Shown piece after piece: positions 57,008 to 64,000 of a stretch of DNA of 64,000 nucleotides (position 1 is the first letter of the stretch; every line of letters starts with the position of its first letter). Made by a program: the position numbers and the translations under genes. Source of the stretch: Lachnospiraceae bacterium UBA7086 (GTDB lineage: Bacteria; Bacillota; Clostridia; Lachnospirales; Lachnospiraceae); contig DKZA01000026.1 of NCBI GenBank assembly GCA_002492525.1, positions 34,573 through 98,572 on the forward strand, read 5' to 3'. Under the pieces are notes generated by a model, which was not told where the DNA came from, did no database searches, and worked only from the letters and a program-made list of their open reading frames with translations.

Positions 57008-57934
57008 TTGATTAGTTTTGTGATACCTTGTTATAAATCTGCTTTAACGATAAGACAGGTAGTGGCTGAAATTAAAGAAACTATGGGAATGGAAGAGTTT
57101 GAAATTATTTTGGTAAATGATGCATCACCGGATAACACTTTTGACGTTATTCGGGAATTATGTGTTACCAATGATAATATTATCGGTATAAACCTGAATG
57201 AAAATTTTGGACAGCATGCTGCACTTATGGCTGGGTTTCATCATGTGAATGGCGATATTATTGTCTGTTTAGATGATGATGGACAGACACCGGCTAATGA
57301 AGCAGGTAAGTTGATAGCGGCAATTAATCAAGGGCATGATGCGGTGTATGCCAGGTATGAAAAAAAGAAACACTCCAAATTCCGTAATTTTGGAAGCTAT
57401 ATAAATGAGCTGATGGCCCGGGTTTTACTGGAAAAACCCAAGGATTTATATTTATCCAGTTATTTCGCGGCGAAGAGATTTATTGTAGATGAGATGATCA
57501 AATATGATAATCCGTATCCATATGTAATCGGACTGCTTCTTAGGAGTACTAAGGATATTGTAAATGTAGATGTATGCCATAGGGAACGTGAGGTCGGGGA
57601 ATCCGGATATACATTTGGTAAACTTATAATGCTTTGGCTGAATGGATTTACTGCTTTTAGTGTAAAACCATTACGTATTGCAACAGCGACAGGTTTTGTT
57701 GTAGCTGTTGCGGGGTTCGTATATGGAATTGTGACGATAATACGGAAGATTATGGGGTTAAATTATATTCTGGGATTCAGTGGTCTAATGTCTGTATTGC
57801 TCTTTTTGGGAGGACTGAATCTTATTATGTTAGGATTGATAGGTGAATATATTGGACGGATATATATATCCTTAAATAAATCACCACAGTTTATTATAAG
57901 GGAAGTTTTGAATGATGGTAAAGATAAGGGGTGA
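57008..57934 (+). CDS. GtrB/ArnC-like polyprenyl-phosphate glycosyltransferase (second copy)
   Basis: This 308-residue paralogue of the enzyme at 46.2 kb starts at TTG 57008, with GGGAGG about nine bases upstream. Motifs are ISFVIPCYKSALTIRQVV, IILVNDASPDNTFDV near 33, CLDDDGQTP near 88 and two C-terminal helices at about 230-285, followed by GLIGEYIGRIYISLNKSP. It should make a second polyprenyl-phosphate sugar or the same one. It is the last glycan gene before the mobile-element cluster. Confidence 0.9.
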   Translation: MISFVIPCYKSALTIRQVVAEIKETMGMEEFEIILVNDASPDNTFDVIRELCVTNDNIIGINLNENFGQHAALMAGFHHVNGDIIVCLDDDGQTPANEAGKLIAAINQGHDAVYARYEKKKHSKFRNFGSYINELMARVLLEKPKDLYLSSYFAAKRFIVDEMIKYDNPYPYVIGLLLRSTKDIVNVDVCHREREVGESGYTFGKLIMLWLNGFTAFSVKPLRIATATGFVVAVAGFVYGIVTIIRKIMGLNYILGFSGLMSVLLFLGGLNLIMLGLIGEYIGRIYISLNKSPQFIIREVLNDGKDKG

Positions 57935-58171
57935 ACTTTGATTTTTCTTATTAAGGGTTTTTATGTGTGATTTTTATTTGCGCTGGAAGGGCATTTGGAA
58001 AGTAAATGGATAGCAATATGAATCATCCCCGACAGTGTAGATTTTAAAACGAAAGAATTCTATCCAATCTTTAGTTTTTCTAGATTTTTCTCGGTTTTCC
58101 GTACTCTCTGGCAGGCTGGAGGATTCTTGCTCCCTCCTGACATACCTGTATTAAAATTTATTAAAAAGCCG

Positions 58172-58429
58172 CTACGCTGCTTTCAAATCTTTTTGGGGCT
58201 TGTCATAGTATTCTTCCGGCGTAAGATAGCCGTTTGCTTTATGGAACCGCTTTCGGTTATAAAATACCCAGATGTACTCAAATACTGCAGATATGGCTCC
58301 TTCACGGATATGAAAATGTTGTTCGTTTAACCATTCCTGCTTGAGTTTGCCCCGGGAACTTTCCATCGGTGCATTATCCCAGCAGTTGCTTTTCCGACTT
58401 ATGTTGCTGATAAGACCATTTCCCTGATA
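58172..58429 (-). pseudogene. IS3-family transposase OrfB, C-terminal part
   Basis: On the minus strand this part reads GNGLISNISRKSNCWDNAP followed by MESSRGKLKQEW, the segment with the third catalytic acid (NAPMES) of the IS3 DDE domain, then IREGAISAVFEYIWVFYNRK and LTPEEYYDK, the usual C-terminus. It is separated from the rest of OrfB by the IS256-family insertion, so it cannot give an active transposase. Confidence 0.88.
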
Positions 58430-59777
58430 GTGTCAAGATTTTTTCGCAAATATAATTCCAGCCGTTTGGTATCCGGTAATCAGCCGGCTATGATATCTGA
58501 TAATGGCTCATCCTCCGGTTTGGTGAGATGATCCATGTTCATGTACCGGCGGGTGCCCCATTGACTAGCCACTACATGACGTAATCTTGCGCATACCAGC
58601 ATCAGGGCACTCTGCCCGTCTGGAAAGGCACCGATCGCCTTTGTCCGCCGTTTGATCTCACGGTTAAGCCGTTCAATGGTGTTGTTTGTCCGTATCCGGC
58701 TCCAGTGCTGGGTGGGAAAGTCCATGTAGGTAAGGGTCTCCTCTATGCCGTCCTGCAGTTTTTTGGCCGCGGATGCGAGTTTCATTTCTTTCAGTTTTTC
58801 TATGACCTGTCCGGCTTTCTCATGGGCAGCCTCTTTATTCTCCTGGGCATGGATCGCTTTTAACATCATGGCAACTGTTTTCATTTTGTTGCGTGGTGTA
58901 ACTGAGAAGATATTCCGGTAAAAATGGACCGTACAGCGCTGATACCGGGCATCCGGGAACACCTCAGGTATTGTTTCAAGCATACCAAGGTTCTTGTCTC
59001 CGATGATCAGCTGGATCCCCGAAAGTCCCCGCTCCTTAAGCCATACAAAGAAAGACCGCCAGCTTTCTTTATCTTCTTTCATGCCTTCCGCTGCACCGAT
59101 GATCTCCCGGTATCCGTCACTGCTGACACCGATGGCAACAAGAATGGATACATTTCTGATCTCACCTCCCCAGCTGCGTTTCAGATAAACGCCGTCTACA
59201 TAGACGTATGGATAGTCGCCGGACAGCGGGCGGGTACGCCACTGCTCGATATGTTCATAGGCCTTTTTGTTAAGGTTACTGATGGTGCCCGGAGACACTT
59301 TTGTACCCCACAGGGCCTGTGTGATATCCTCTACACGGCGCACGGATACCCCGGCCAGATACATCTCGATCAGGGCTTCTTCCACGGAAGATTCCCGGCG
59401 GCGGTAACGCTCAATGATAGCAGTTTCAAAAGGAACGCCTTTGGGTTTGGGCACTTTCAGTTCCACCTCTCCGGCAGTGGTCTGGAAATTCCTCTTATAA
59501 TGGCCGGAACGGTAACCCTGACGGTCAGTGGATTGTTCGTATTTCTGGGCGTTTACCGGTTCATCAGCTTCTTTATCAAGAAGGGCGTTGAGGGTTTCTT
59601 CCACGCTGGAGCGGACAAGGTCTTTGAGATCGTGCTTTATTAAGTCTTCGTTTAGCTGTATAATGTTATCAGACATGGTTTATACCTCCTTTAGTAGGTT
59701 TTGTTGTGGTGACTTAATTCTACCAAACGGCTATAGACCATGTCTATTTTTATGAAATTAATTTGCGAAATTTATTA
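58430..59777 (-). mobile_element. IS256-family insertion sequence, apparently intact
   Basis: About 1.35 kb inserted into the IS3 orfB frame, containing one complete transposase gene. The inner ends share inverted copies of AGCCGTTTGGTA (58459-58470 and its complement near 59732-59743) and TCGCAAAT/ATTTGCGA. Exact outer ends and a clean target duplication could not be fixed by eye; orfB resumes after a TAT codon shared by both flanks. Confidence 0.75.
58480..59676 (-). CDS. IS256-family transposase (mutator type)
   Basis: The 398-residue protein has the family order: VELKVPKPKG near residue 73, the first catalytic Asp in YPYVYVDGVYLKRSWGGE near 158, the second in LIIGDKNLGML near 224, the C/H segment YQRCTVHFYRNIF near 245 and the Glu in NNTIERLNREIKRRTKAIG near 343. 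The frame is full length without stops, so the element may still be mobile. The start is preceded by AGGAGGTATAAACC, with a good ribosome site. Confidence 0.92.
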   Translation of the reverse strand: MSDNIIQLNEDLIKHDLKDLVRSSVEETLNALLDKEADEPVNAQKYEQSTDRQGYRSGHYKRNFQTTAGEVELKVPKPKGVPFETAIIERYRRRESSVEEALIEMYLAGVSVRRVEDITQALWGTKVSPGTISNLNKKAYEHIEQWRTRPLSGDYPYVYVDGVYLKRSWGGEIRNVSILVAIGVSSDGYREIIGAAEGMKEDKESWRSFFVWLKERGLSGIQLIIGDKNLGMLETIPEVFPDARYQRCTVHFYRNIFSVTPRNKMKTVAMMLKAIHAQENKEAAHEKAGQVIEKLKEMKLASAAKKLQDGIEETLTYMDFPTQHWSRIRTNNTIERLNREIKRRTKAIGAFPDGQSALMLVCARLRHVVASQWGTRRYMNMDHLTKPEDEPLSDIIAG

Positions 59778-60316
59778 TACGTCATCTGTTCCCTGGCTAA
59801 TGCCTGATAATCCAGTGAACAGTACTGACATCCTTTGTCCGAATGGAGTATGTATCCCTGCGTGGTCTTTGTGTGCTGGATGGCATCTTGGAGCGCTGCT
59901 ATTACAAGTTCTTTTGTCATACGTCCACCCATGGATACATCAACGATTTTATCTCCGCATAGGTTCAGTACTCCTGCAAGATAAAGCCAGCCTTCATCTG
60001 TCGGGATATAGGTGATGTCACCGAATATTTTCTGTATCGGTCTGCTAGCTTTAAAATCCCTGTTCAGGATATTTTCTGCTACCAGCAGGGAATGTTTTGA
60101 GTTTGTTGTTGCTCTGTATTTTCTGCAGCTTTTAGGCTGGATACTATTCTTTTGCATGATCCATTCTATCCTTTTATGTTTGAATGGTTTAGCCGATTTT
60201 TGGTTTATCTCATGAGTGATTTTTTTGTTGCCATAGGTGCCACGGGATGATTCATAAAGCTGGAGTATCTGTTCCAAAAGAGATTCGTTTTCCAGGTCAC
60301 GGATGCGCTTTTTCAA
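59750..60316 (-). pseudogene. IS3-family transposase OrfB, N-terminal and central part
   Basis: This minus-strand frame begins KKRIRDLENESLLEQILQLY, then SSRGTYGNKKITHEI and contains IFGDITYIPTDEGWLYLAG and YILHSDKGCQYCS, the first two catalytic Asp blocks of the IS3 rve domain. It runs into the IS256 end after AREQMTY. The join of a leucine-zipper-like OrfA segment directly to LLEQILQLYE suggests loss of the normal orfA end and orfB start. No active protein is expected. Confidence 0.82.
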
Positions 60317-60325
60317 AGCCCTCAG

Positions 60326-60517
60326 CTAAGCATCTTCCTGATGAAGGTTGCCGCTGCCAACAAAAGGCTCTGCGGGATGCTCCTTAAAACGTGACAGCCG
60401 TATGTAGAGGGTATTTACATTAATGCGGAGTTTTCTTGCAACCTGTGTTGCTGGTATTTCTGACTGAACACGTTTACATGCCTCTTCCCTGAATTCGATA
60501 CTGTAGGTCTGTGCCAT
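60326..60517 (-). pseudogene. IS3-family OrfA, shortened by a stop
   Basis: The 63-residue minus-strand frame (MAQTYSIEFREEACKRVQ, then AGTQVARKLRI-like VARKLRINVNTLYIRLSRFK) is the helix-turn-helix part of an IS3 OrfA. It stops at TAG, and in the same frame the sequence continues LRALKKRIRDLENE, the usual leucine zipper of OrfA. The TAG therefore truncates the protein, and the following region is partly deleted relative to normal elements. Confidence 0.78.
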
Positions 60518-60573
60518 AATCTTTCCTCTTGATTCTGTTGGATAGATTATACCATTCGTTTTATGTGTCTATC

Positions 60574-61178
60574 AAATGGGGTATGAGGTAGACTGTATTA
60601 TCATGGTCGAAAGCGAAATGTCTGCAAAACGGGTAATGAGAAATATATCTCGTTTCATTGAAGAAAAACTAGAAATTAAGGTCAATATAACCAAAAGCAA
60701 AGTAGATAGACCAAATGGGCTTAAATACCTTGGATTCGGATTCTATTTTGATTCAAGGGCGCACCAATACAAGGCTAAACCACATGCAAAATCAGTTGCG
60801 AAGTTTAAGAAAAGAATGAGAGAACTCATTCGCCGTAGTTGGGGGGAGCAACAGCGAAAAGAATGAGAAACTTATTCAACCTATTAGAGGATGGATTAAC
60901 TACTTCAAGATAGGAAGTATGAAAACTCTCTGTAGAGAACTTGACGGAAACATCAGATACAGATTACACATGTGCATTTAGAAACACTGGAAAACTCCAC
61001 AAAGCAGGGCAAAGAAGCTTATAAAGCTTGGGTACCTAAATGGGTAGCATGGCGTATAGCTTATGCGAGGGTATGTCGAGCATCAGATGTAAGCTAGGCA
61101 ATAAGCAATAGAAGACTAGCCTCATTTGGATTAGTCTCAATGATAGATTACTACACCAAAAGGTGTGTTACTTGTTAA
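60574..61178 (+). pseudogene. Group II intron reverse transcriptase/maturase remnant
   Basis: The frame from about 60576 reads VDCIIMVESEMSAKRVMRNI, then KSKVDRPNGLKYLGFGFYF and SVAKFKKRMRELIRRSWG, the late RT and thumb region of bacterial group II intron proteins. The usual YADD box reads YEVD. After a frameshift near the G6 run at 60841 the maturase domain continues (IRGWINYFKIGSMKTLCREL, LASFGLVSMIDYYTKRC) with internal TAG stops, ending with TAA at 61176-61178. The next bases (GAACCGCCGTGTACCG) resemble intron RNA downstream of such ORFs. The 5' part is missing, cut off by the IS3 end. Confidence 0.88.
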
Positions 61179-61226
61179 GTTAATTGAACCGCCGTGTACC
61201 GTATAGAAAATCAAATAATGGAACGA

Positions 61227-61256
61227 TTGACAAAATATATAATCACATGATAAAAT
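61227..61256 (+). promoter_or_regulatory. Sigma-70-type promoter for the VWA/PP2C/kinase operon
   Basis: A consensus TTGACA (61227-61232) and TAAAAT (61251-61256) are separated by 18 bases, about 100 bases before the VWA start. It lies just past the intron remnant and ahead of a new transcription unit unrelated to the glycan genes. Confidence 0.65.
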
Positions 61257-61354
61257 TAGTCGAATTATAAAAGTAGACAAAATACCTTAATTATTTTAAA
61301 ATTATGACACTAAATAATGCTAATTTCATGTAACAAATGATGGAGGATTCGGTC

Positions 61355-62065
61355 ATGGCAAACAGAGACGGTATTATTACAAAAGAAGAATTAAACCTGA
61401 TTCTGTTATTGGATAATTCCTATTCTATGGTAAATGGAAGAATTGCCCAACTTAACAGCGCAATTCCAACTTTAAAAAATAGCCTGATGAAGGTTGCCAA
61501 CGATGAATGCGTTGATTTAAAGGTCAGAATTATTGCCTTTAGCGATGAAGCTGTATGGAAAATTGGTACAATTGAGCAAGGTGAAGATATTACCTCGGTT
61601 GTCTGGCGGGATCTAGATGTTGTCGGAGGGACGAGTACCCCTAAAGCCATCAGAGAGGCTAATAAAGCACTGCATAAAAGATATTTGGGCGCACATGCGC
61701 TTAGGCCGGTCGTGATTTTAGTTACTGATGGCAATTGCAACTTGAATGAACATGACGACTATCTGGAAGCTATAGAGGAAATGAAGAAAAGTCTTGCCGG
61801 AAATACCGGTAAAGAAAAAGTAACGAGAATTGCTATCGGGGTTGAAGGATATAATCGAAACGAACTCGAGGAATTTGCTTCAGTCGGTATCATTTCTGAC
61901 CAGCAACAGCCACTGATTTTTGAAGTGGATAAAGCTACCGATTTAGGTAGAGTAATTAATTGGGTTACCGTAACCTCGATGGTTTCCAGTATTATGGATG
62001 ATGATGACGATATTATTGATTTGGGAGATCCAGATTGGGGAGATGATGATGACGATATTTTATAA
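61355..62065 (+). CDS. VWA-domain protein (YegL/TerY-P-like)
   Basis: ATG 61355 is chosen because GGAGG (61342-61346) is eight bases upstream. The 236-residue protein is one von Willebrand A domain with a complete metal-ion site: LILLLDNSYSMVNGRI near residue 16 (DxSxS), VVGGTSTPKAI near 88 (Thr) and VVILVTDGN near 120 (Asp). The tail is highly acidic (DDDDDII and GDDDDDIL). Followed by a PP2C phosphatase and a kinase start, it matches the YegL member of the YegL/YegK/YegI or TerY-P triad, which is thought to act in phosphorylation-based stress or defence signalling. Confidence 0.87.
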   Translation: MANRDGIITKEELNLILLLDNSYSMVNGRIAQLNSAIPTLKNSLMKVANDECVDLKVRIIAFSDEAVWKIGTIEQGEDITSVVWRDLDVVGGTSTPKAIREANKALHKRYLGAHALRPVVILVTDGNCNLNEHDDYLEAIEEMKKSLAGNTGKEKVTRIAIGVEGYNRNELEEFASVGIISDQQQPLIFEVDKATDLGRVINWVTVTSMVSSIMDDDDDIIDLGDPDWGDDDDDIL

Positions 62066-62098
62066 TATCGTATAATAATTGTCACAAATTAATATTAT

Positions 62099-62122
62099 GG
62101 GGGCATCATTTTCGATGTCCCC
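62099..62122 (+). other. Hairpin between VWA and PP2C genes
   Basis: GGGGGCATC (62099-62107) and GATGTCCCC (62114-62122) form a nine-pair stem with one G-T pair and a six-base loop. No T-run follows, so it may be an RNA-processing or stabilising hairpin rather than a strong terminator. It lies 33 bases after the VWA stop. Confidence 0.5.
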
Positions 62123-62150
62123 TATTTAGTAAAAAAAGAAAGGAAATATT

Positions 62151-63890
62151 ATGTCCTTTAATCGTTCGAATTATGAAGATTTCAACTCTGTTACCACTAA
62201 AATAGGATGCCAGGCATATTTTGCAAGAAAACGAGGAAAAGGGCACATAGAAAGCGGAACAATATGTCAGGATTATTGTCTGGTCGAAACCATAAATGAT
62301 AATGTTTTGGTCATTGCAGTGGCAGATGGACATGGCGGGGACGCATACGTTAAAAGTGATATTGGTGCGAGGATTGCATGTGAAACAATAATTCAATGTG
62401 TTAAAAACATCTTCAATGGAATTTCTTCCCATATAACGAGTGATACATGGGTTCAAATATTTAAAAATAGTGATTTTAAGTCAAAATATATAAATTTATG
62501 GAAAAGTGCTGTGATAAAAGACTATAACTCTAGTAGCGAAAACGAACCTGAACCCTCCGAATCAAATATTATTAAAAAATATGGTACGACAATACTATTT
62601 GCAATTGTAACAAATAGCTATTATGTATTGGGACAATTAGGAGATGGTGCTATTCTAATGTTTAATAATGACGGACAATGTCAATTATTTAAGCGCCACC
62701 CCCCAAAAACAAGTTCCCAAACAAGTTCTTTGGCCTCCGGCAGGGCCGAATATGCCTTTATGGTTGATTTTTTCCGCAGGGAATTGTTCGGTAATCTTTT
62801 GCTTTCAACCGACGGTATTTACGACAAACTAGATATGGAAAATTCATTTTTAACATATGCAACCTCACTTTTAAATAAGGTTCAAAAAAATCAACCAATA
62901 AATAACCCATTTGAGATTGACGGGATAGATATATCAGAAATTTCAAAAGATGACTGTACAATTGCGTTAATGATATCAGATATACCTACACCGAAATATG
63001 AATTAAAAATGCCGCCCTGGTGTGAATGTAGAAATATAGAATTTGTTCGAGTTTACAATGGCCTTGAGATATATCGGACATACGATGAGGAAGATATTCT
63101 GGAAGTTCATGTAGTTGACGGAGAAAACATATTAAGAGCTTTGGATTTAAAAAACTGTCTGATACCGGTTCCTAAGGGAAGTAGAAGCATGCCCTCAAAT
63201 AAAAGAATGTATTCATTTGCACTCCCAAAAGGCATCATAAGATTACAAAAATTAATAGAATACGGTGAACATCTGGAAAAGCGATACTGGTTTAATGATA
63301 TGGAATATGTACAGGAGGAGAATACTTATGATGAAAATAATTTGTACTCAAATGAGTTTTGGATGGATATATATGAGAAAATAATGCTCATAGAAAAGGA
63401 GTTTGAGATAATAAAAATTTATCCACTCCCGGCTATGTTTGATACAGCATATATTACTGTCGATAGAAAAATATTTCTCTTTCCCGATACACTAATACGG
63501 CAGGAATTCAGCAAAGAAAAATTATCATTAGCATTTAAAAGTTTTTATGATCACTTTAGTATTATGGGAAAGTTAAGTTGCGGTAAAATATCGATTCCAT
63601 TATTTCGGTGTCCAGTACAAGGCCAAAACATTAAAGCGTTACATACTATTGACGCCAATTCATCTTTATGCAGGGTTATCTATAATAAAGAAAAGGACGT
63701 GTACGGTCTCTTTAATTTGTCAGGAAAAGTTTGGAATGTCGATGATGGGAAGGGAAAACCAATTGCCCCACAAGGCGTTTTAAGATTAAGAAAAAATCAA
63801 AGTTTTGCAATCAAAAATACCGAATCAGCTTTTGCTGCTGGTGCGGAAACAATGGATGGATTTGCAATATATACAGTTGAGTTATTTTAG
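62151..63890 (+). CDS. PP2C-type protein phosphatase with long C-terminal extension (YegK-like)
   Basis: This 579-residue protein has a PP2C domain in about residues 15-285: VIAVADGHGGDAYV near 53 (metal-binding Asp), YYVLGQLGDGAILMF near 160, LLLSTDGIYDKL near 220 and ISKDDCTIALM near 265. The following about 290 residues are not recognised. The last part (LCRVIYNKEKDVYGLFNLSG, then VWNVDDGKGKPIAPQG) loosely recalls an FHA-like beta sandwich (low confidence). AAAGGAAATATT precedes the ATG. It probably dephosphorylates targets of the kinase encoded next. Confidence 0.87.
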   Translation: MSFNRSNYEDFNSVTTKIGCQAYFARKRGKGHIESGTICQDYCLVETINDNVLVIAVADGHGGDAYVKSDIGARIACETIIQCVKNIFNGISSHITSDTWVQIFKNSDFKSKYINLWKSAVIKDYNSSSENEPEPSESNIIKKYGTTILFAIVTNSYYVLGQLGDGAILMFNNDGQCQLFKRHPPKTSSQTSSLASGRAEYAFMVDFFRRELFGNLLLSTDGIYDKLDMENSFLTYATSLLNKVQKNQPINNPFEIDGIDISEISKDDCTIALMISDIPTPKYELKMPPWCECRNIEFVRVYNGLEIYRTYDEEDILEVHVVDGENILRALDLKNCLIPVPKGSRSMPSNKRMYSFALPKGIIRLQKLIEYGEHLEKRYWFNDMEYVQEENTYDENNLYSNEFWMDIYEKIMLIEKEFEIIKIYPLPAMFDTAYITVDRKIFLFPDTLIRQEFSKEKLSLAFKSFYDHFSIMGKLSCGKISIPLFRCPVQGQNIKALHTIDANSSLCRVIYNKEKDVYGLFNLSGKVWNVDDGKGKPIAPQGVLRLRKNQSFAIKNTESAFAAGAETMDGFAIYTVELF

Positions 63891-63902
63891 GAGATTATAG
63901 TT

Positions 63903-64000
63903 ATGAAAAAAGGCGATGTCAAAATAGGCAAAAACAACGAAACATATATTTTGCAAAAACAAATTGGTCGTGGCGGTGCAAATAGCGAACCAAAACGGTC
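63903..64000 (+). CDS. Probable Ser/Thr protein kinase, 5' end only
   Basis: Only 32 codons fall in the window. The frame starts at ATG 63903 with AGGAG upstream and reads MKKGDVKIGKNNETYILQKQ followed by IGRGGAN, which resembles the glycine-rich ATP loop at the start of a protein kinase. The position after VWA and PP2C genes supports the kinase call (YegI-like). Everything else lies outside the window. Confidence 0.5.
   Translation, partial: MKKGDVKIGKNNETYILQKQIGRGGANSEPKR

Larger units (their letters stand above)
58031..60573 (-). mobile_element. Decayed IS3-family element interrupted by an IS256-family element
   Basis: Transposase remnants on the minus strand (orfA at 60.3-60.5 kb, two parts of orfB) lie between related ends. 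The left end carries TAAAACGAA (58045-58053) and CTATCCAA (58060-58067); the right end carries their reverse complements at 60555-60563 and 60538-60545. Ends are approximate. It lies against a group II intron RT remnant at its right side. Confidence 0.75.

Noticed and set aside
46199..57934. Excision or inversion between the two GtrB-like genes
   Set aside because: The proteins are clearly related but too divergent by eye for efficient homologous recombination, and no inverted arrangement or recombinase gene is present.
58924..59643. 239-codon plus-strand open frame across the IS256 transposase
   Set aside because: It is the complement of a clear DDE transposase and shows no recognisable domain.
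58420..59785. Target-site duplication of the IS256-family insertion
   Set aside because: The flanks TGACGTAT and TGACACTAT are similar but not identical, so no clean duplication can be claimed.
60841..60846. G6 run in the intron RT remnant as a phase switch
   Set aside because: The gene also has several stops and lacks its 5' half, so it is a pseudogene whatever the frame at this run.
62698..62704. Short C6 run in the PP2C gene as another contingency tract
   Set aside because: Only six bases, in frame and within a normal coding context; no stop is placed directly next to it on the coding strand.

Overview
The window is a long, almost entirely plus-strand surface-polysaccharide locus. It most resembles a gut Firmicute of the Lachnospiraceae/Clostridia type. 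This assignment is inferred from strong GGAGG ribosome-binding sites, gene families common there (CotH, DUF2304, GT-D, YfhO, WbqC, FkbM) and low-to-moderate GC; there is no rRNA or marker gene to confirm it.

Region 1 (1-32.3 kb, higher GC) is densely packed, often with 1-17 base overlaps. It holds two CotH-like proteins (one only as a C-terminal end), many glycosyltransferases (GT4, GT2, GT8, GT-D), a radical SAM/SPASM protein, a CysE-like acetyltransferase, a PglK-like ABC flippase, a membrane O-acyltransferase and a four-gene block (16.2-20.1 kb) matching the WbpI/WbpB/WbpD/WbpE steps to a 2,3-diacetamido uronic acid. An asparagine-synthase-like enzyme follows that block. Next come a CMP-sugar synthetase, a DmpG-type aldolase fusion, a YfhO-like protein and a KdsC-like phosphatase, which together could make a CMP-activated keto-acid sugar.

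Region 2 (32.4-39.5 kb, AT-richer) has GT2 enzymes, FkbM methyltransferase, DegT aminotransferase, WbqC and a second ABC flippase. A good internal promoter lies at 33.4 kb.

Region 3 (39.5-57.9 kb, clearly AT-rich) is a decoration module: two MBOAT/SGNH acylation pairs, a formyltransferase-like protein, an ATP-grasp/RraA/PglD trio, two GtrB-like lipid-sugar synthases, tandem CapK-like adenylating enzymes, an ArnE/F-like flippase pair and two GT-C membrane proteins. Its most striking feature is three homopolymeric G tracts (G8, G9, G10) inside coding sequence, each immediately followed by TAA. This makes the MBOAT, formyltransferase and first CapK-like gene candidate phase-variable (contingency) genes. 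As written, the first two read out of frame and the third in frame.

Region 4 (58.0-61.2 kb) is a nested mobile-element scar: a decayed IS3-family element interrupted by an intact IS256-family element, abutting a decayed group II intron reverse transcriptase.

Region 5 (61.2 kb to the end) is unrelated to glycans. A good promoter drives a VWA protein, a PP2C-type phosphatase and the start of a probable protein kinase, a triad like YegL/YegK/YegI (TerY-P).

No priming sugar-phosphate transferase, clear Wzx/Wzy pair or polysaccharide regulator was seen, so the locus probably extends upstream. No tRNA, rRNA or CRISPR array was recognised.
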